In this document: positions 1 to 9,052 of the stretch, piece after piece | Layout of the letters: every line of letters begins with the position of its first letter | Position numbering within the stretch: the first letter of the stretch is position 1 | NCBI GenBank assembly: GCA_964528575.1 | Contig: CAZGTQ010000232.1 | Coordinates: 1-26,846 of the forward strand | Source: CAZGTQ01 sp964528575 | Lineage (GTDB): Bacteria > Planctomycetota > UBA1135 > GCA-002686595 | Length of the DNA: 26,846 nt | Reading direction: 5' to 3' | Notes under the pieces: model-generated | Told to the model about the DNA's origin: nothing | The model's input: only the letters and a program-made list of their open reading frames with translations | The model's database searches: none | Position numbers and translations under genes: made by a program

Positions 1-1100
<1,100 letters not shown>

Positions 1101-1104
<4 letters not shown>

Positions 1105-2414
1105 GCGAGACCATGGACTACGTCGACGAGCATCTCGACGACATCCTCCCCCCGACGCCCGCGCTCGACGAGGAGTCGCCCTTCGCGACGATGATGAGCC
1201 TCTTCGACGAGGCCGCCGCGCGCCTGGGCATCGACACCGCCGAGTACGAGATCCTGCGCAAGCCGGACAAGGAGATCCGCGTCGCGGTCCCCGTCCGTCT
1301 CGACGACGGCGGGCTCGCCGTCTTCGACGGCTTCCGGGTGCAGCACAACCCCGGCCTCGGGCCGTTCATGGGTCCGCTGCGCCTGCACCCGCGGCTCGCG
1401 CTCGACGAGCTGCGCGCGGTCGCGGGCTGGATGACGTGGAAGTGCGCGCTCGTGAACATCCCGTTCGGCGGCGCCGCCGGCGGGATCCGGATCAACACGG
1501 AGCGCCGCAGCCGCGCCGAGATCGAGCGCGCGGTGCGGCGCTACACCGCGGCGCTGCTCGACGTCGTCGGCCCCGAACGCGACGTGTTCGCGCCGGACAT
1601 CGCGACCGACGAGGAAGCGATGGCGTGGATCCTCGACACGGTGTCGACCCACCACCGCGTCACCGAGAACGCCGCGGTGACGGGCAAGCCGCTCGCGCTG
1701 GGGGGCACGCTCTGCAACCGCGACGCGGTCGCCCACGGCCTGCGCGTGATCTTCAAGCACGCGGTGCACCGCTACCGTCTCCCCGAGACGCGCGCGCGCG
1801 TCGTGATCCAGGGCGCGGGCACCGTCGGCGGCAACCTCGCGCGCCTGCTCCACGCGGACGGCCAGCGCGTCTGCGGCCTCTCGGACGTGCGCGGCGCGCT
1901 CTACAACGAGGCCGGCCTCGACGTGCCGACGATTCTCGCGTGGCGCGCGCAGCACGGCTCCCTCGAGGGCGTCCCCGGCGCGTTCGACCTGATCTCGAAC
2001 GCAGACATGCTCGCGATGCCGTGCGACGCGCTCGTCCCCTGCGCGGTCGCCAACGCGATCAACTCGCGCAACGCGCACCGCATCCAGGCGGGCCTGGTGC
2101 TCGAGGGTGCGCACGGTCCCGTCTCGGCGCGCGCCGACCGGATCCTGCTCGAGCGCGGCATCCCCGTCGTGCCCGACATCCTGGCGAACGCCGGCGGCGT
2201 CGTGGTGAACTACTTCGAGTGGGTCCAGAACCGCCAGGGCCTCGCGTGGATCGAGGAGGTCATCTCGAAGCGCTTGCGACGCTTCATGACCGAGGCGTGG
2301 GAGGCCGTGCGCAAGGTCGAGGACGAGCGCGAGGTGCGTCTGCGGACGGCGGCGCACATGCTCGCGGTCGAGCGCGTCGCGCGCGCCGACCAGCTCCGCG
2401 GCGTGTACGCCTGA
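1101..2414 (+). CDS. GDH-family paralog with lost catalytic residues, probable regulatory subunit
   Basis: A full-length (437 aa) paralog of the preceding gene, sharing MTWKC, VTGKPLALGG, a Rossmann loop (GAGTVGG) and NAGGVVVNYFEW. Three of five catalytic or substrate-binding residues are changed: the Lys of PCKGGIRF is Met (codon 1368-1370, GPFMGPLRL), the Lys of GGAKGG is Ala (1476-1478, GGAAGG) and the active-site Ser is Asn (2208-2210). The Lys of MTWKC (1440) and the Asp of APDI (1596) remain. The conserved ATGRGV is AVAHGLRV. Such a protein is unlikely to deaminate glutamate. The tandem layout resembles Thermus thermophilus, where a GdhA regulatory subunit pairs with catalytic GdhB. The start is GTG at 1101, overlapping the upstream stop; ATG at 1113 is an alternative. 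Confidence 0.9.
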
Positions 2415-2419
2415 CGGCC

Positions 2420-2434
2420 GTCGATCAGCTCGAC
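2420..2434. terminator. Short hairpin between convergent genes
   Basis: GTCGA-TCAGC-TCGAC forms a 5-bp stem in the 10-base gap between the GDH paralog and the converging permease gene, overlapping the permease stop codon. There is no T-tract on either side. It may assist bidirectional termination but is too small to be convincing. Confidence 0.22.
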
Positions 2435-3222
2435 CGAGCGCGCGCGCGCGCGACGTCCCAGGCGAAGCGCGCCGCGACGAACAGGAGCAGGAGCCCGAGC
2501 GCGCTGCGCCCCACGTCGATCCAGCCCGGCTGGTGCAGCAGCACGACGCCCAGGCCGGCGCCCGCGAACGCGCCGGCTCCGAGCGCGACGCCCGGCGCGC
2601 GGCGCACGCTCCCCTCGCGTGCATAGAGCCACAGCGAGCGCGTCGCCGTGGCGACCGCGACCGCGAGGCTGCACGCGCGCGCGCCCGCGAAGCCCAGCTC
2701 GGGCAGGCCGAGGAACAGTCCGGGCACCACGAGCAGCCCTCCGCCGATGCCGAGCAGCGGCGCGACGAAGCCGCCGCCGAAGCCGACGAGCGCGCCCCAC
2801 GCGTACTCGGCGCCGCCGAGCGGCACGCTCGCAGCCTCCGCCGGGGTCACGCCGGTCGATCCCGCGAGCAGGCGCGCGCCCGCGATCGCCAGCACGACGG
2901 CGAAGAGCGCTTTCAGGATGCGCGCCGAGAGGCGCTTCGAGACGACCCAGCCGACTTGCGCGCCCGCGAGCGCCGCGGGGACGAGCACGGCGACGAGCGG
3001 CCAGCGGATCGCCGAGTCCGCGCGCAGCGCCTCGGTGATCGTCGCCGCGCACGAGGTGGACAGCACGAGGCACAGCGCCGTGGCGACCGCGACGCGCAGC
3101 TCGAGCCGGCGCACGTAGTGCAGGAGCGGCACGGTGAACAGACCGCCGCCGATGCCGCACATCGCGCCGACGAGCCCGATCACGAGCCCCGCGGGCACGA
3201 GCCAGAGGTCGCGCGCTCTCAC
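2425..3222 (-). CDS. TauE/SafE-family membrane permease
   Basis: A 265-aa integral membrane protein of the TauE/SafE family, whose members export sulfite, sulfoacetate or related organosulfur anions or are uncharacterised. The family's internal repeat is visible: each half begins with a glycine-rich motif (GAMCGIGGGLFTVPLL near residue 20 and PLLGIGGGLLVVPGL near residue 140), followed by hydrophobic segments; about eight membrane spans are expected. The GTG start at 3222 lies 7 bases after the adenylyltransferase stop, so it is probably the last gene of that short operon. Its link to heptose activation is unclear and could be incidental. Substrate cannot be read from sequence. Confidence 0.87.
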   Translation of the reverse strand: MRARDLWLVPAGLVIGLVGAMCGIGGGLFTVPLLHYVRRLELRVAVATALCLVLSTSCAATITEALRADSAIRWPLVAVLVPAALAGAQVGWVVSKRLSARILKALFAVVLAIAGARLLAGSTGVTPAEAASVPLGGAEYAWGALVGFGGGFVAPLLGIGGGLLVVPGLFLGLPELGFAGARACSLAVAVATATRSLWLYAREGSVRRAPGVALGAGAFAGAGLGVVLLHQPGWIDVGRSALGLLLLFVAARFAWDVARARARSS

Positions 3223-3229
3223 GAGCCTC

Positions 3230-3700
3230 TCAACGCCGCGCGGCTCGTGCGTCGGCCAGAGCGCTGGACGAGCGACTCTTCGGATCCCCGCAGATCGCGA
3301 TCTCGATGCCGAGCTCGCGGTCGACCGCCGCCTCGGGCACGTTCGCCTGGGTGTAGTCGGTGCCCTTCGCGTGCACGTCCGGCCGCAGGCAGCGCAGCGT
3401 CTCCTCCGCCGTCGTCTCGTCGAACCACGTCACGTGATCGACCGAGCGCAACGCCGCGAGCACCTCCGCGCGCTCGGCGAGCGGCGTGAGCGGACGGCCC
3501 TCGCCCTTGAGCGCGCGGACCGACGCGTCCGCGTTGAGCGCGACGACGAGCCGGTCGCCGCGCGAGCGCGCGTCCGCGAGCAGCCGCACGTGTCCGACGT
3601 GCAAGATGTCGAAGCAGCCGTTCGCCAGGACGACGCGCCCGCGCGTCCCCCGCTCGCGCTCCTCCTCGAGCAGCCGCGCCAGCTCCTCGCGCGCAATCAC
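3230..3700 (-). CDS. Stand-alone RfaE2-type sugar-phosphate adenylyltransferase
   Basis: A 156-aa nucleotidyltransferase like the C-terminal half of HldE, which converts D-glycero-beta-D-manno-heptose 1-phosphate to the ADP-sugar. NGCFDILHVGH (residues 27-37) carries the HxGH signature of the cytidylyltransferase-like fold, and VRALKGEGRP is the conserved mid-domain loop. After KGTDYT the C-terminus departs from the fused HldE in this window: it has VPEAAVD and GDPKSRSSS where the fused protein has GREWVE and GYSTTS. The GTG start at 3700 overlaps the kinase stop (GTGA, 3697-3700), so kinase and adenylyltransferase are separate but translationally coupled. A longer reading frame extends upstream within the kinase gene but has no coding character. 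Confidence 0.88.
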   Translation of the reverse strand: MIAREELARLLEEERERGTRGRVVLANGCFDILHVGHVRLLADARSRGDRLVVALNADASVRALKGEGRPLTPLAERAEVLAALRSVDHVTWFDETTAEETLRCLRPDVHAKGTDYTQANVPEAAVDRELGIEIAICGDPKSRSSSALADARAARR

Positions 3701-4728
3701 GACACGGCCGGCTGCGTCTCGCGCGGAACGGGCGAGCGCGCGAGCGCGGAGCGCAGGCGCGAAGGCGAGCACGTCGCGGTCCCGTTCTCCATGACGACGA
3801 CGCCCGCCGCCGCGTTCGCCAGGCGCATCGCGTCCGGCCCCTCCAGGCCGGCGGCGAGCGCGAGCGTGAACGCCGCCGCGGCCGTGTCGCCGGCGCCCGT
3901 CGGATCGACGCCGTCCTCCTGTCCGGAGGCCGGGACGGTCCAGCCGAGGTCCGGAGCGCCTTCGCCGAACAGCGCCATGCCGCGGTTGCCGAGCGTGACG
4001 AGCAGCCAGCGCGGACGCACGCGCTCGAGCACGCGGCGCGCAGCCCCGGCGAGCGCGCCCGCGTCGTGGAGCGTGCGCGGGTCGACCTGCGCGGCGCGCG
4101 CGAGCTCCGAGCGGTTCGGCGTCAGTGCGGTCAGGTCGTGGAACGGGTCGACGCGCACGCGCGGATCGAGCACGACGGTCGCCCCGGCCGCGCACACGTC
4201 GCGCGCCGCGTCGGCGACCTCCTCGTCGACCAGGCCGTACTCGTAGTCGGAGATCAGGAGCGCGTCGACCGAGCCCGCGAGCGCGCGCACGCGCTCGGCG
4301 AGCCCGCGGCGGCGCTCGGGGTCGACCGGCCCGTCCGGCTCGCGGTCGATCCGCAGCACCTGCTGCAGCGAGCGCGCCGGCTCCGCGGCGCAGATGCGCG
4401 TCTTCGTCGGCGTGACCCAGCCGGAGATCGCCTCGACGCCGCCGATGTCGAGCTGCTCGTCGGCGAGCAGGCGCAGCAGCTCACGCCCGCTCTCGTCGCG
4501 GCCGACCGCGCCGACGACGCGCGTCGACGCCCCCAGCGCCCACAGGTTGCGCGCAACGTTCGCCGCGCCGCCCGCCTGGAGCTTCTCGCGCTGATGGCGC
4601 AGGACGAGCACGGGCGCCTCGCGCGAGAGTCGCGTCGGCTCGGCGTAGACGTAGTGGTCGGCGATGAGGTCGCCGACGACGGCGACGCGCAGGCGCGTGA
4701 AGTCGGGAACGCTGTCGTGGGGCCGCAT
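3697..4728 (-). CDS. Stand-alone RfaE1-type PfkB sugar kinase
   Basis: A 343-aa ribokinase/PfkB-family kinase resembling the N-terminal half of HldE, predicted to phosphorylate heptose 7-phosphate at C1. VVGDLIADHYVY (residues 18-29), QAGGAANVARNL (51-62) and the anion-hole/catalytic motif PTGAGDT (276-282, Asp281 as catalytic base) are all intact. ATG at 4728 is chosen because homology to HldE begins about 12 residues later; the frame stays open to 4848 with non-coding-like residues. It is followed directly by the separate adenylyltransferase and preceded by its own likely -10 element. It is clearly diverged from the fused HldE at 6577-8052, so it may act on another sugar phosphate or be a second heptose kinase. 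Confidence 0.9.
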   Translation of the reverse strand: MRPHDSVPDFTRLRVAVVGDLIADHYVYAEPTRLSREAPVLVLRHQREKLQAGGAANVARNLWALGASTRVVGAVGRDESGRELLRLLADEQLDIGGVEAISGWVTPTKTRICAAEPARSLQQVLRIDREPDGPVDPERRRGLAERVRALAGSVDALLISDYEYGLVDEEVADAARDVCAAGATVVLDPRVRVDPFHDLTALTPNRSELARAAQVDPRTLHDAGALAGAARRVLERVRPRWLLVTLGNRGMALFGEGAPDLGWTVPASGQEDGVDPTGAGDTAAAAFTLALAAGLEGPDAMRLANAAAGVVVMENGTATCSPSRLRSALARSPVPRETQPAVS

Positions 4729-4808
4729 CGGGTGGTCGGATCGGTCCCGTCGTGTCGCCGCGGTCCCTCCCCGCGCTCCCGATCGACGCGCCGCGTCCGG
4801 CGTGGCCG

Positions 4809-4814
4809 ATTGTA
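4809..4814 (-). promoter_or_regulatory. Candidate -10 element (TACAAT) for the split kinase operon
   Basis: On the minus strand TACAAT, one mismatch from the sigma70 -10 consensus, sits about 80 bases before the kinase ATG at 4728 in an otherwise GC-saturated region. A TTGACG at 4848-4843 lies 28 bases upstream, too far to be the matching -35; the correctly spaced hexamer is poor. It suggests that the split kinase, adenylyltransferase and permease form a separate transcription unit. Confidence 0.38.
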
Positions 4815-4846
4815 CGGACCGCGCCTCACGGCGACGAGCAGGCGTC

Positions 4847-4888
4847 AACCCTTTTCAGGGCCGTGGGTTAGAGCTGGTCGAAGACCAG
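4847..4888 (-). terminator. Tandem hairpins after the B12 radical SAM gene
   Basis: Nine bases after the radical SAM stop the minus strand carries CTGGTC-TTC-GACCAG (4888-4874, perfect 6-bp stem), then CCCT-GAAA-AGGG (4860-4849, GNRA-type loop). An alternative stem AACCC/GGGTT (4869-4865 with 4851-4847) is mutually exclusive with the second one. There is no U-tract, so this could be a non-canonical terminator or an attenuator-like switch before the next operon. Confidence 0.42.
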
Positions 4889-4897
4889 GCGCGGCCG

Positions 4898-6577
4898 CTA
4901 CGAGACCTCGTCCGCGGCGGCGGCGAGCGCGCGGCGCTCGAGCGCCCGCGGCACGGGTCGGGCGGCCGCGGTCAGCCACTCGGCGCCCGCGTCCTCGGCG
5001 AGGAAGAAGTCCGAGCGCACGCCCATGAACGCGTTGTAGCGGATCGCGTAGTGGAGCTCTCCCGCCTCGGTCGCGGCTCGGGAGAGCGCCCCGTCGCGCT
5101 CGGCGACCGTGGGCTTGAACGCGCGCCACGCGTCCTCGTCGAGCGCGAGCAGCTCCGCGACGAGCGGCCGGTAGCGTCGCGCGGCCGGCGCCGCGCGCCA
5201 ATGGTCGAGGCGCGCGTTGACGAACCAGGGCATGCACGTCGCGAGCTTGTCGACGAACAGGTTCTCCTCGGCGCCGAAGTCGAGGCAGGACGAGCGCGTG
5301 AAATCGGTCAGCGACCGCAGGTCCTCGCGCACGTGACCGCGCTCGAACGCGAGCCGCGCGCTCTCTGTCCCCGGGAACGGGTAGAAGAGCGACGTGCGGA
5401 AGCGCCCGATGCCACAGCGCGCGAGCAATTCGACCGTCTCGAGCCGCTCCTCGCGCGTCTCCGTCGGCAGGCCGACCATGACGAACCCCGACGTGTGCAG
5501 CCCGACGTGCTCGGCGAGCGCGACGGTCGCGAGGATGTCCGCGTCGGTCATCGGACGCTGCAGCACGCGCCGGCGGACGCGCTCGGAGCCCGACTCGATG
5601 CCGAGCTTGAGGATGCGGCAGCCCGACTCGACCAGCGCGCGCGCGACGTGCGGCTGGAGCTGCTTCACGTGCCCGTTGACGACGTACGGGACGCCGATGC
5701 CGCTCGCGCGGTACGCCTCGCAGAACGCGAGCGCGTGCTCCTCGTCCTGCGTGAACAGGTCGTCGTCGAGGATGAACGTGCCGACGTTCTCGTAGCGCCC
5801 GAGCACCCAACGCATCTCGTCGATCACGTCCGCCGGATGGCGCGTGCGCAGGAAGCCGACCTGGCTCGCGGGCTTGTCGAGGTCGGCGCGGTAGCGGTCG
5901 ATGATGCGGTGGTTCAGGCAGTACGTGCAGCGGTACGGGCACCCGCGGCTCGTCATCAGGCCGAACCAGCCGTGCTTCTTGTCGACGATGCGCTGCGTGT
6001 CGAAGAGCGCGTAGTCGGGGCGCGGGAGCGCGGCGAAGTCGGGGAACTCGCGCACGGGGTTGTGCACCCACAGCGACGCGTCGACCGGCGGCGCGTCGGC
6101 GGCCGCGGGGCGCCGGCCGCCCGTCCACGAGAGGAAGTTGCGCACGTCGTCCGGCGTCTCGCCCGCCTCGACGCGCAGCGCGAGCTCGGCGAGCGCGTCC
6201 TCGCATTCGCCGACGCCGACGTGGTCCCACGCGCCGTCGGCCATCACCTCGCTCGGCACCATCGTCGGATGGATGCCGCCGACGACGAGCGGCGGGAGCT
6301 CGACGCCCGCCGCGGGCGCCGCGGCGCGCAGCCAGCGCGCGAGCTCGAGCGCCGCGACGTACTGCTGCGACAAGCACGAGACCGCGACGAGCCCCGGCCG
6401 CCACGCGCGGATCCGCTCGAGCACGTCCTCGCGCGTCGGAACCGGCGGCAGGTTCTCGTTGAGGTTCACGAGCTCCGTCTCGTGGCCCTGCTCGAGCAGC
6501 CGCGCGGACAGCGCCGCGAGACCGTGGTTGAACCCCATCTGCGTGTACAGGTTGGGGTAGATGAACAGCACCCGCAT
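4898..6577 (-). CDS. B12-binding-domain radical SAM protein
   Basis: A 559-aa class B (cobalamin-dependent) radical SAM protein. Residues 1-140 form a B12-binding-like Rossmann domain (VLFIYPNLY, LVAVSCLSQQY, VVGGIHPTMVPSE). The radical SAM core starts near residue 205 with SRGCPYRCTYC, giving the Fe-S ligands Cys213, Cys217 and Cys220; FILDDDLF and LKLGIESGSERV match later core strands. The C-terminal 150 residues are family-specific. Known relatives include BchE, hopanoid C-methylases and many unassigned methyltransferases. ATG at 6577 overlaps the hldE stop by one base (TAATG), so it is translated with heptose-activation genes. I infer a role in modifying a lipid or LPS sugar, but the substrate is unknown. 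Confidence 0.92.
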   Translation of the reverse strand: MRVLFIYPNLYTQMGFNHGLAALSARLLEQGHETELVNLNENLPPVPTREDVLERIRAWRPGLVAVSCLSQQYVAALELARWLRAAAPAAGVELPPLVVGGIHPTMVPSEVMADGAWDHVGVGECEDALAELALRVEAGETPDDVRNFLSWTGGRRPAAADAPPVDASLWVHNPVREFPDFAALPRPDYALFDTQRIVDKKHGWFGLMTSRGCPYRCTYCLNHRIIDRYRADLDKPASQVGFLRTRHPADVIDEMRWVLGRYENVGTFILDDDLFTQDEEHALAFCEAYRASGIGVPYVVNGHVKQLQPHVARALVESGCRILKLGIESGSERVRRRVLQRPMTDADILATVALAEHVGLHTSGFVMVGLPTETREERLETVELLARCGIGRFRTSLFYPFPGTESARLAFERGHVREDLRSLTDFTRSSCLDFGAEENLFVDKLATCMPWFVNARLDHWRAAPAARRYRPLVAELLALDEDAWRAFKPTVAERDGALSRAATEAGELHYAIRYNAFMGVRSDFFLAEDAGAEWLTAAARPVPRALERRALAAAADEVS

Positions 6578-8052
6578 TACGTGCCCGCTCCCTGGTCCGC
6601 GGCCTTGCCGCTGCGCTCGAGGATCGACGTCGTCGAGTAGCCGTCGACCAGCGGTGCGAGGTGCACGACGCCGCCGTGCTGCTCGACCCACTCGCGCCCG
6701 ACGACGCCCTTGTCGCGCCAGTCCTCGCCCTTGACGAGCACGTCCGGCGTGACGCGCTCGATGATGCGCGCCGGCGTGTCCTCGCCGAACGGCACGACCG
6801 CGTCGACCATCTCGAGCGCCGCGAGCACCTCGATGCGGTCGGCGAGCGCGTTCACCGGCCGCGTCTCGCCCTTGAGGCGCCGCACGCTCGCGTCGTCGTT
6901 GACGCCGACGAGGAGCACGTCGCCCTTGCTCTTCGCGAAGCGCAGGTACTGGACGTGCCCGCGGTGCAGGACGTCGAAGCAGCCGTTGGTGAACACGACG
7001 CTGCGCCCGGACCGGCGCCACTCGCCGAGCGCGGCGTCGAGCGTCTGCGGCGTGAGGATCTTGCCGTCGAAGCGCTCGTCGCCGACGGACGAGCGCAGCT
7101 CCTGGCGCGTCACCGACGCGGCGCCGCGGCGCGCGACGACGATGCCCGCGGCGTGGTTGGCCAAGCGCACCGCGCGATCGAGCGAGAGCCCGCACGCGAG
7201 CGCGACCGCGAGGTGCGCGATCACGGTGTCGCCGGCGCCGGTGACGTCGAACACCTGCCGCGCGCTCGTCGGCACGCGGTCCATCTCGCCGTCCGCCGTC
7301 AGGAAGAAGATGCCGTCCGCCCCGAGCGTGATCACCGCCGCGTCGAGGTCCGCGGTTGCGATCAGCGTGCGGGCCGCGCCCTCGAGCTGGTCGAGCCGCG
7401 CGATCTTGCGGCCGATCGCGGCCTCCGCTTCCTTGCGGTTGGGCGTCACGAGCGTCGCGCCGCGGTACTGCGTGTAGTCGTCGCCCTTGGGGTCGACGAG
7501 GCACGGCTTGCCGAGCTCGCGCGCGAGCCGGATCGTCTCCGACAGCACGCGCGCGGTGCACAGGCCCTTGTCGTAGTCCGAGAGGATCACCGCGTCGGCC
7601 GCGGCCACGCTCTGCGGCAGGCTCGCGACGAGCCGCTCGACGTACGGGTCGTCCAACGGCGTCGGGTCCTCCCAGTCGACGCGCAGGATCTGCTGGACGC
7701 CGCTGACGAGCCGCGTCTTCTCGATCGTCGGCCGCCCCGCGTCGCGCACGCAGCCGCGCGTCTCCACGCCGAGCTGCTCGAGGAGCTGCAGGAGCGCGCG
7801 CCCGTTCTCGTCGTCGCCGACGAGCCCGATCACCTCGACGCTCGCTTCCATCGAGCACAGGTTGGCCGCGACGTTGCCCGCGCCGCCCAGGCGAACGTCG
7901 GTCTGACGCGCGTTGAGCACGGGGATCGGCGCCTCCGGCGAGATGCGCCACACGTCGCCCGAGACGTAGCGATCGAGGATCAGGTCCCCGATGATCAGCA
8001 CGCGCGGCCGACCGAGGGTGCCGAGGATCGAGATCAGCTCCGACTTGTTCAT
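6577..8052 (-). CDS. hldE: Bifunctional heptose 7-phosphate kinase / heptose 1-phosphate adenylyltransferase
   Basis: A 491-aa two-domain enzyme of ADP-heptose synthesis for the LPS inner core. The PfkB kinase domain covers about residues 15-325: IIGDLILDRYV, RLGGAGNVAANL and TGAGDT (271-276) with Asp275 as catalytic base. The adenylyltransferase domain covers about 345-480: TNGCFDVLHRGH with HxGH at 363-366, VRRLKGETRP and VDGYSTTSIL. Length matches typical HldE. ATG at 8052 overlaps the stop of hldD (ATGA, 8049-8052), with a good Shine-Dalgarno (AAGGGG) just upstream. The downstream radical SAM gene starts within its stop codon, so the three genes are probably co-translated. Confidence 0.97.
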   Translation of the reverse strand: MNKSELISILGTLGRPRVLIIGDLILDRYVSGDVWRISPEAPIPVLNARQTDVRLGGAGNVAANLCSMEASVEVIGLVGDDENGRALLQLLEQLGVETRGCVRDAGRPTIEKTRLVSGVQQILRVDWEDPTPLDDPYVERLVASLPQSVAAADAVILSDYDKGLCTARVLSETIRLARELGKPCLVDPKGDDYTQYRGATLVTPNRKEAEAAIGRKIARLDQLEGAARTLIATADLDAAVITLGADGIFFLTADGEMDRVPTSARQVFDVTGAGDTVIAHLAVALACGLSLDRAVRLANHAAGIVVARRGAASVTRQELRSSVGDERFDGKILTPQTLDAALGEWRRSGRSVVFTNGCFDVLHRGHVQYLRFAKSKGDVLLVGVNDDASVRRLKGETRPVNALADRIEVLAALEMVDAVVPFGEDTPARIIERVTPDVLVKGEDWRDKGVVGREWVEQHGGVVHLAPLVDGYSTTSILERSGKAADQGAGT

Positions 8053-9029
8053 CGCCCCTTGGTCCCGGCCGCCTCGCGCGACACGCTGCGCCGAGGATAG
8101 CCGCCGTCGCTCTGCAGGATCTCGACGTATGCGCGAACGCCCTGGGCGAGCGGCGTGAACGAGCGCTCGTAGCCGGCCGCGCGCAGCCGCGCGAGGTCCG
8201 CGCAGGTGTGCTCCTGGTACTTGCCGACCAGATCGGCGGGGAACGGGATCGTCTCGATGCGCGCGCCGGCGTAGTGCGAGCGGGTCGCTTCGGCGAGCTC
8301 TTGGAAGCTGGCCGTCGTGCCGGTGCCGCAGTTGAAGACGCCGCTCCGGTCGGGCCGGTCGAGGAACCAGAGGTTCAGGTCGACGGCGTCCTCGACGTAC
8401 ACGAAGTCACGCACGAAGCGCTCGCTCCCCTCGAAGACTTGGAGCACGCCGCGCTCCTCGATCTGGCGGTGGAACTTGTAGACGACCGACGCCATGCGGC
8501 CCTTGTGGTTCTCCTGCGGGCCAAAGACGTTGAAGTAGCGCAGCCCGACGACCTGCGTCGTCGCGCGCGGGAGCCGCCGGCGCACCCAGTTGTCGAAGAC
8601 GAGCTTCGAGAAGCCGTAGACGTTCAGCGGGTGCTCGCACCCGGGCTCCTCGCGAAAGCCCGCGCTCCCGTCGCCGTACACTGCCGCCGACGAGGCGTAC
8701 ACGAACGGGCAGCGGCCCTGAGCGAACGCGTACAGGCGCTTCGAGTACTCGTAGTTCACCGCGAGCATGAACCGGCCGTCGCGCTCGGTCGTGTCCGAGC
8801 AGGCGCCTTGGTGGAAGATCGCGTCAATGGGCTCGTCCGCCCAGTCGTCGAGGCGCTCGGCGAAGTCGCGGTAGTCGACGAGGTCCTCGAAGTCGAGCGC
8901 GTTGAGCCCCAGGTGCTTCTCGCCGTTCGTCAGGTCGTCGACGATCAGGACGTCGTCGCGGCCGCGGCGGTTGAGCCCGCGGACGAGGTTGCTCCCGATG
9001 AAGCCGGCTCCCCCGGTGACGATGATCAT
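8049..9029 (-). CDS. hldD: ADP-L-glycero-D-manno-heptose 6-epimerase
   Basis: A 326-aa extended short-chain dehydrogenase/epimerase that converts ADP-D-glycero- to ADP-L-glycero-D-manno-heptose, the step after HldE. The N-terminal TGGAGFIGSN (5-14) is the NAD(P)-binding loop; Ser113/Ser114, Tyr138 and Lys142 (YGFSK) form the catalytic set. HQGACSDTTE, YFNVFGPQE, NHKGRMASV and YQEHTCADL are characteristic of HldD rather than of general sugar epimerases. It lies 23 bases after the acyltransferase stop and overlaps hldE by four bases, placing it in the lipid A/heptose operon. Confidence 0.96.
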   Translation of the reverse strand: MIIVTGGAGFIGSNLVRGLNRRGRDDVLIVDDLTNGEKHLGLNALDFEDLVDYRDFAERLDDWADEPIDAIFHQGACSDTTERDGRFMLAVNYEYSKRLYAFAQGRCPFVYASSAAVYGDGSAGFREEPGCEHPLNVYGFSKLVFDNWVRRRLPRATTQVVGLRYFNVFGPQENHKGRMASVVYKFHRQIEERGVLQVFEGSERFVRDFVYVEDAVDLNLWFLDRPDRSGVFNCGTGTTASFQELAEATRSHYAGARIETIPFPADLVGKYQEHTCADLARLRAAGYERSFTPLAQGVRAYVEILQSDGGYPRRSVSREAAGTKGR

Positions 9030-9052
9030 GACGCGCGCCCGAAGCCGGCAGC

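Noticed and set aside
2436..2452. Alternating CG run as a possible Z-DNA or regulatory element
   Set aside because: It lies at the 3' end of the permease coding sequence (Arg-Ala-Arg-Ala codons), and similar runs occur throughout this GC-rich window.
3700..4195. Upstream extension of the adenylyltransferase frame, suggesting a larger protein
   Set aside because: The residues are Arg/Gly-rich and lie within the kinase gene in another frame; the GTGA overlap at 3697-3700 gives a natural start.
4809..4848. TTGACG and TACAAT as a paired -35/-10 promoter
   Set aside because: The spacing is 28 bases against the usual 16-18, so only the -10 is retained as a candidate.
4664..6640. Plus-strand 658-codon frame antisense to the B12 radical SAM gene
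   Set aside because: It has low-complexity Arg/Ala/Val/Glu composition and covers a minus-strand gene with clear catalytic motifs.
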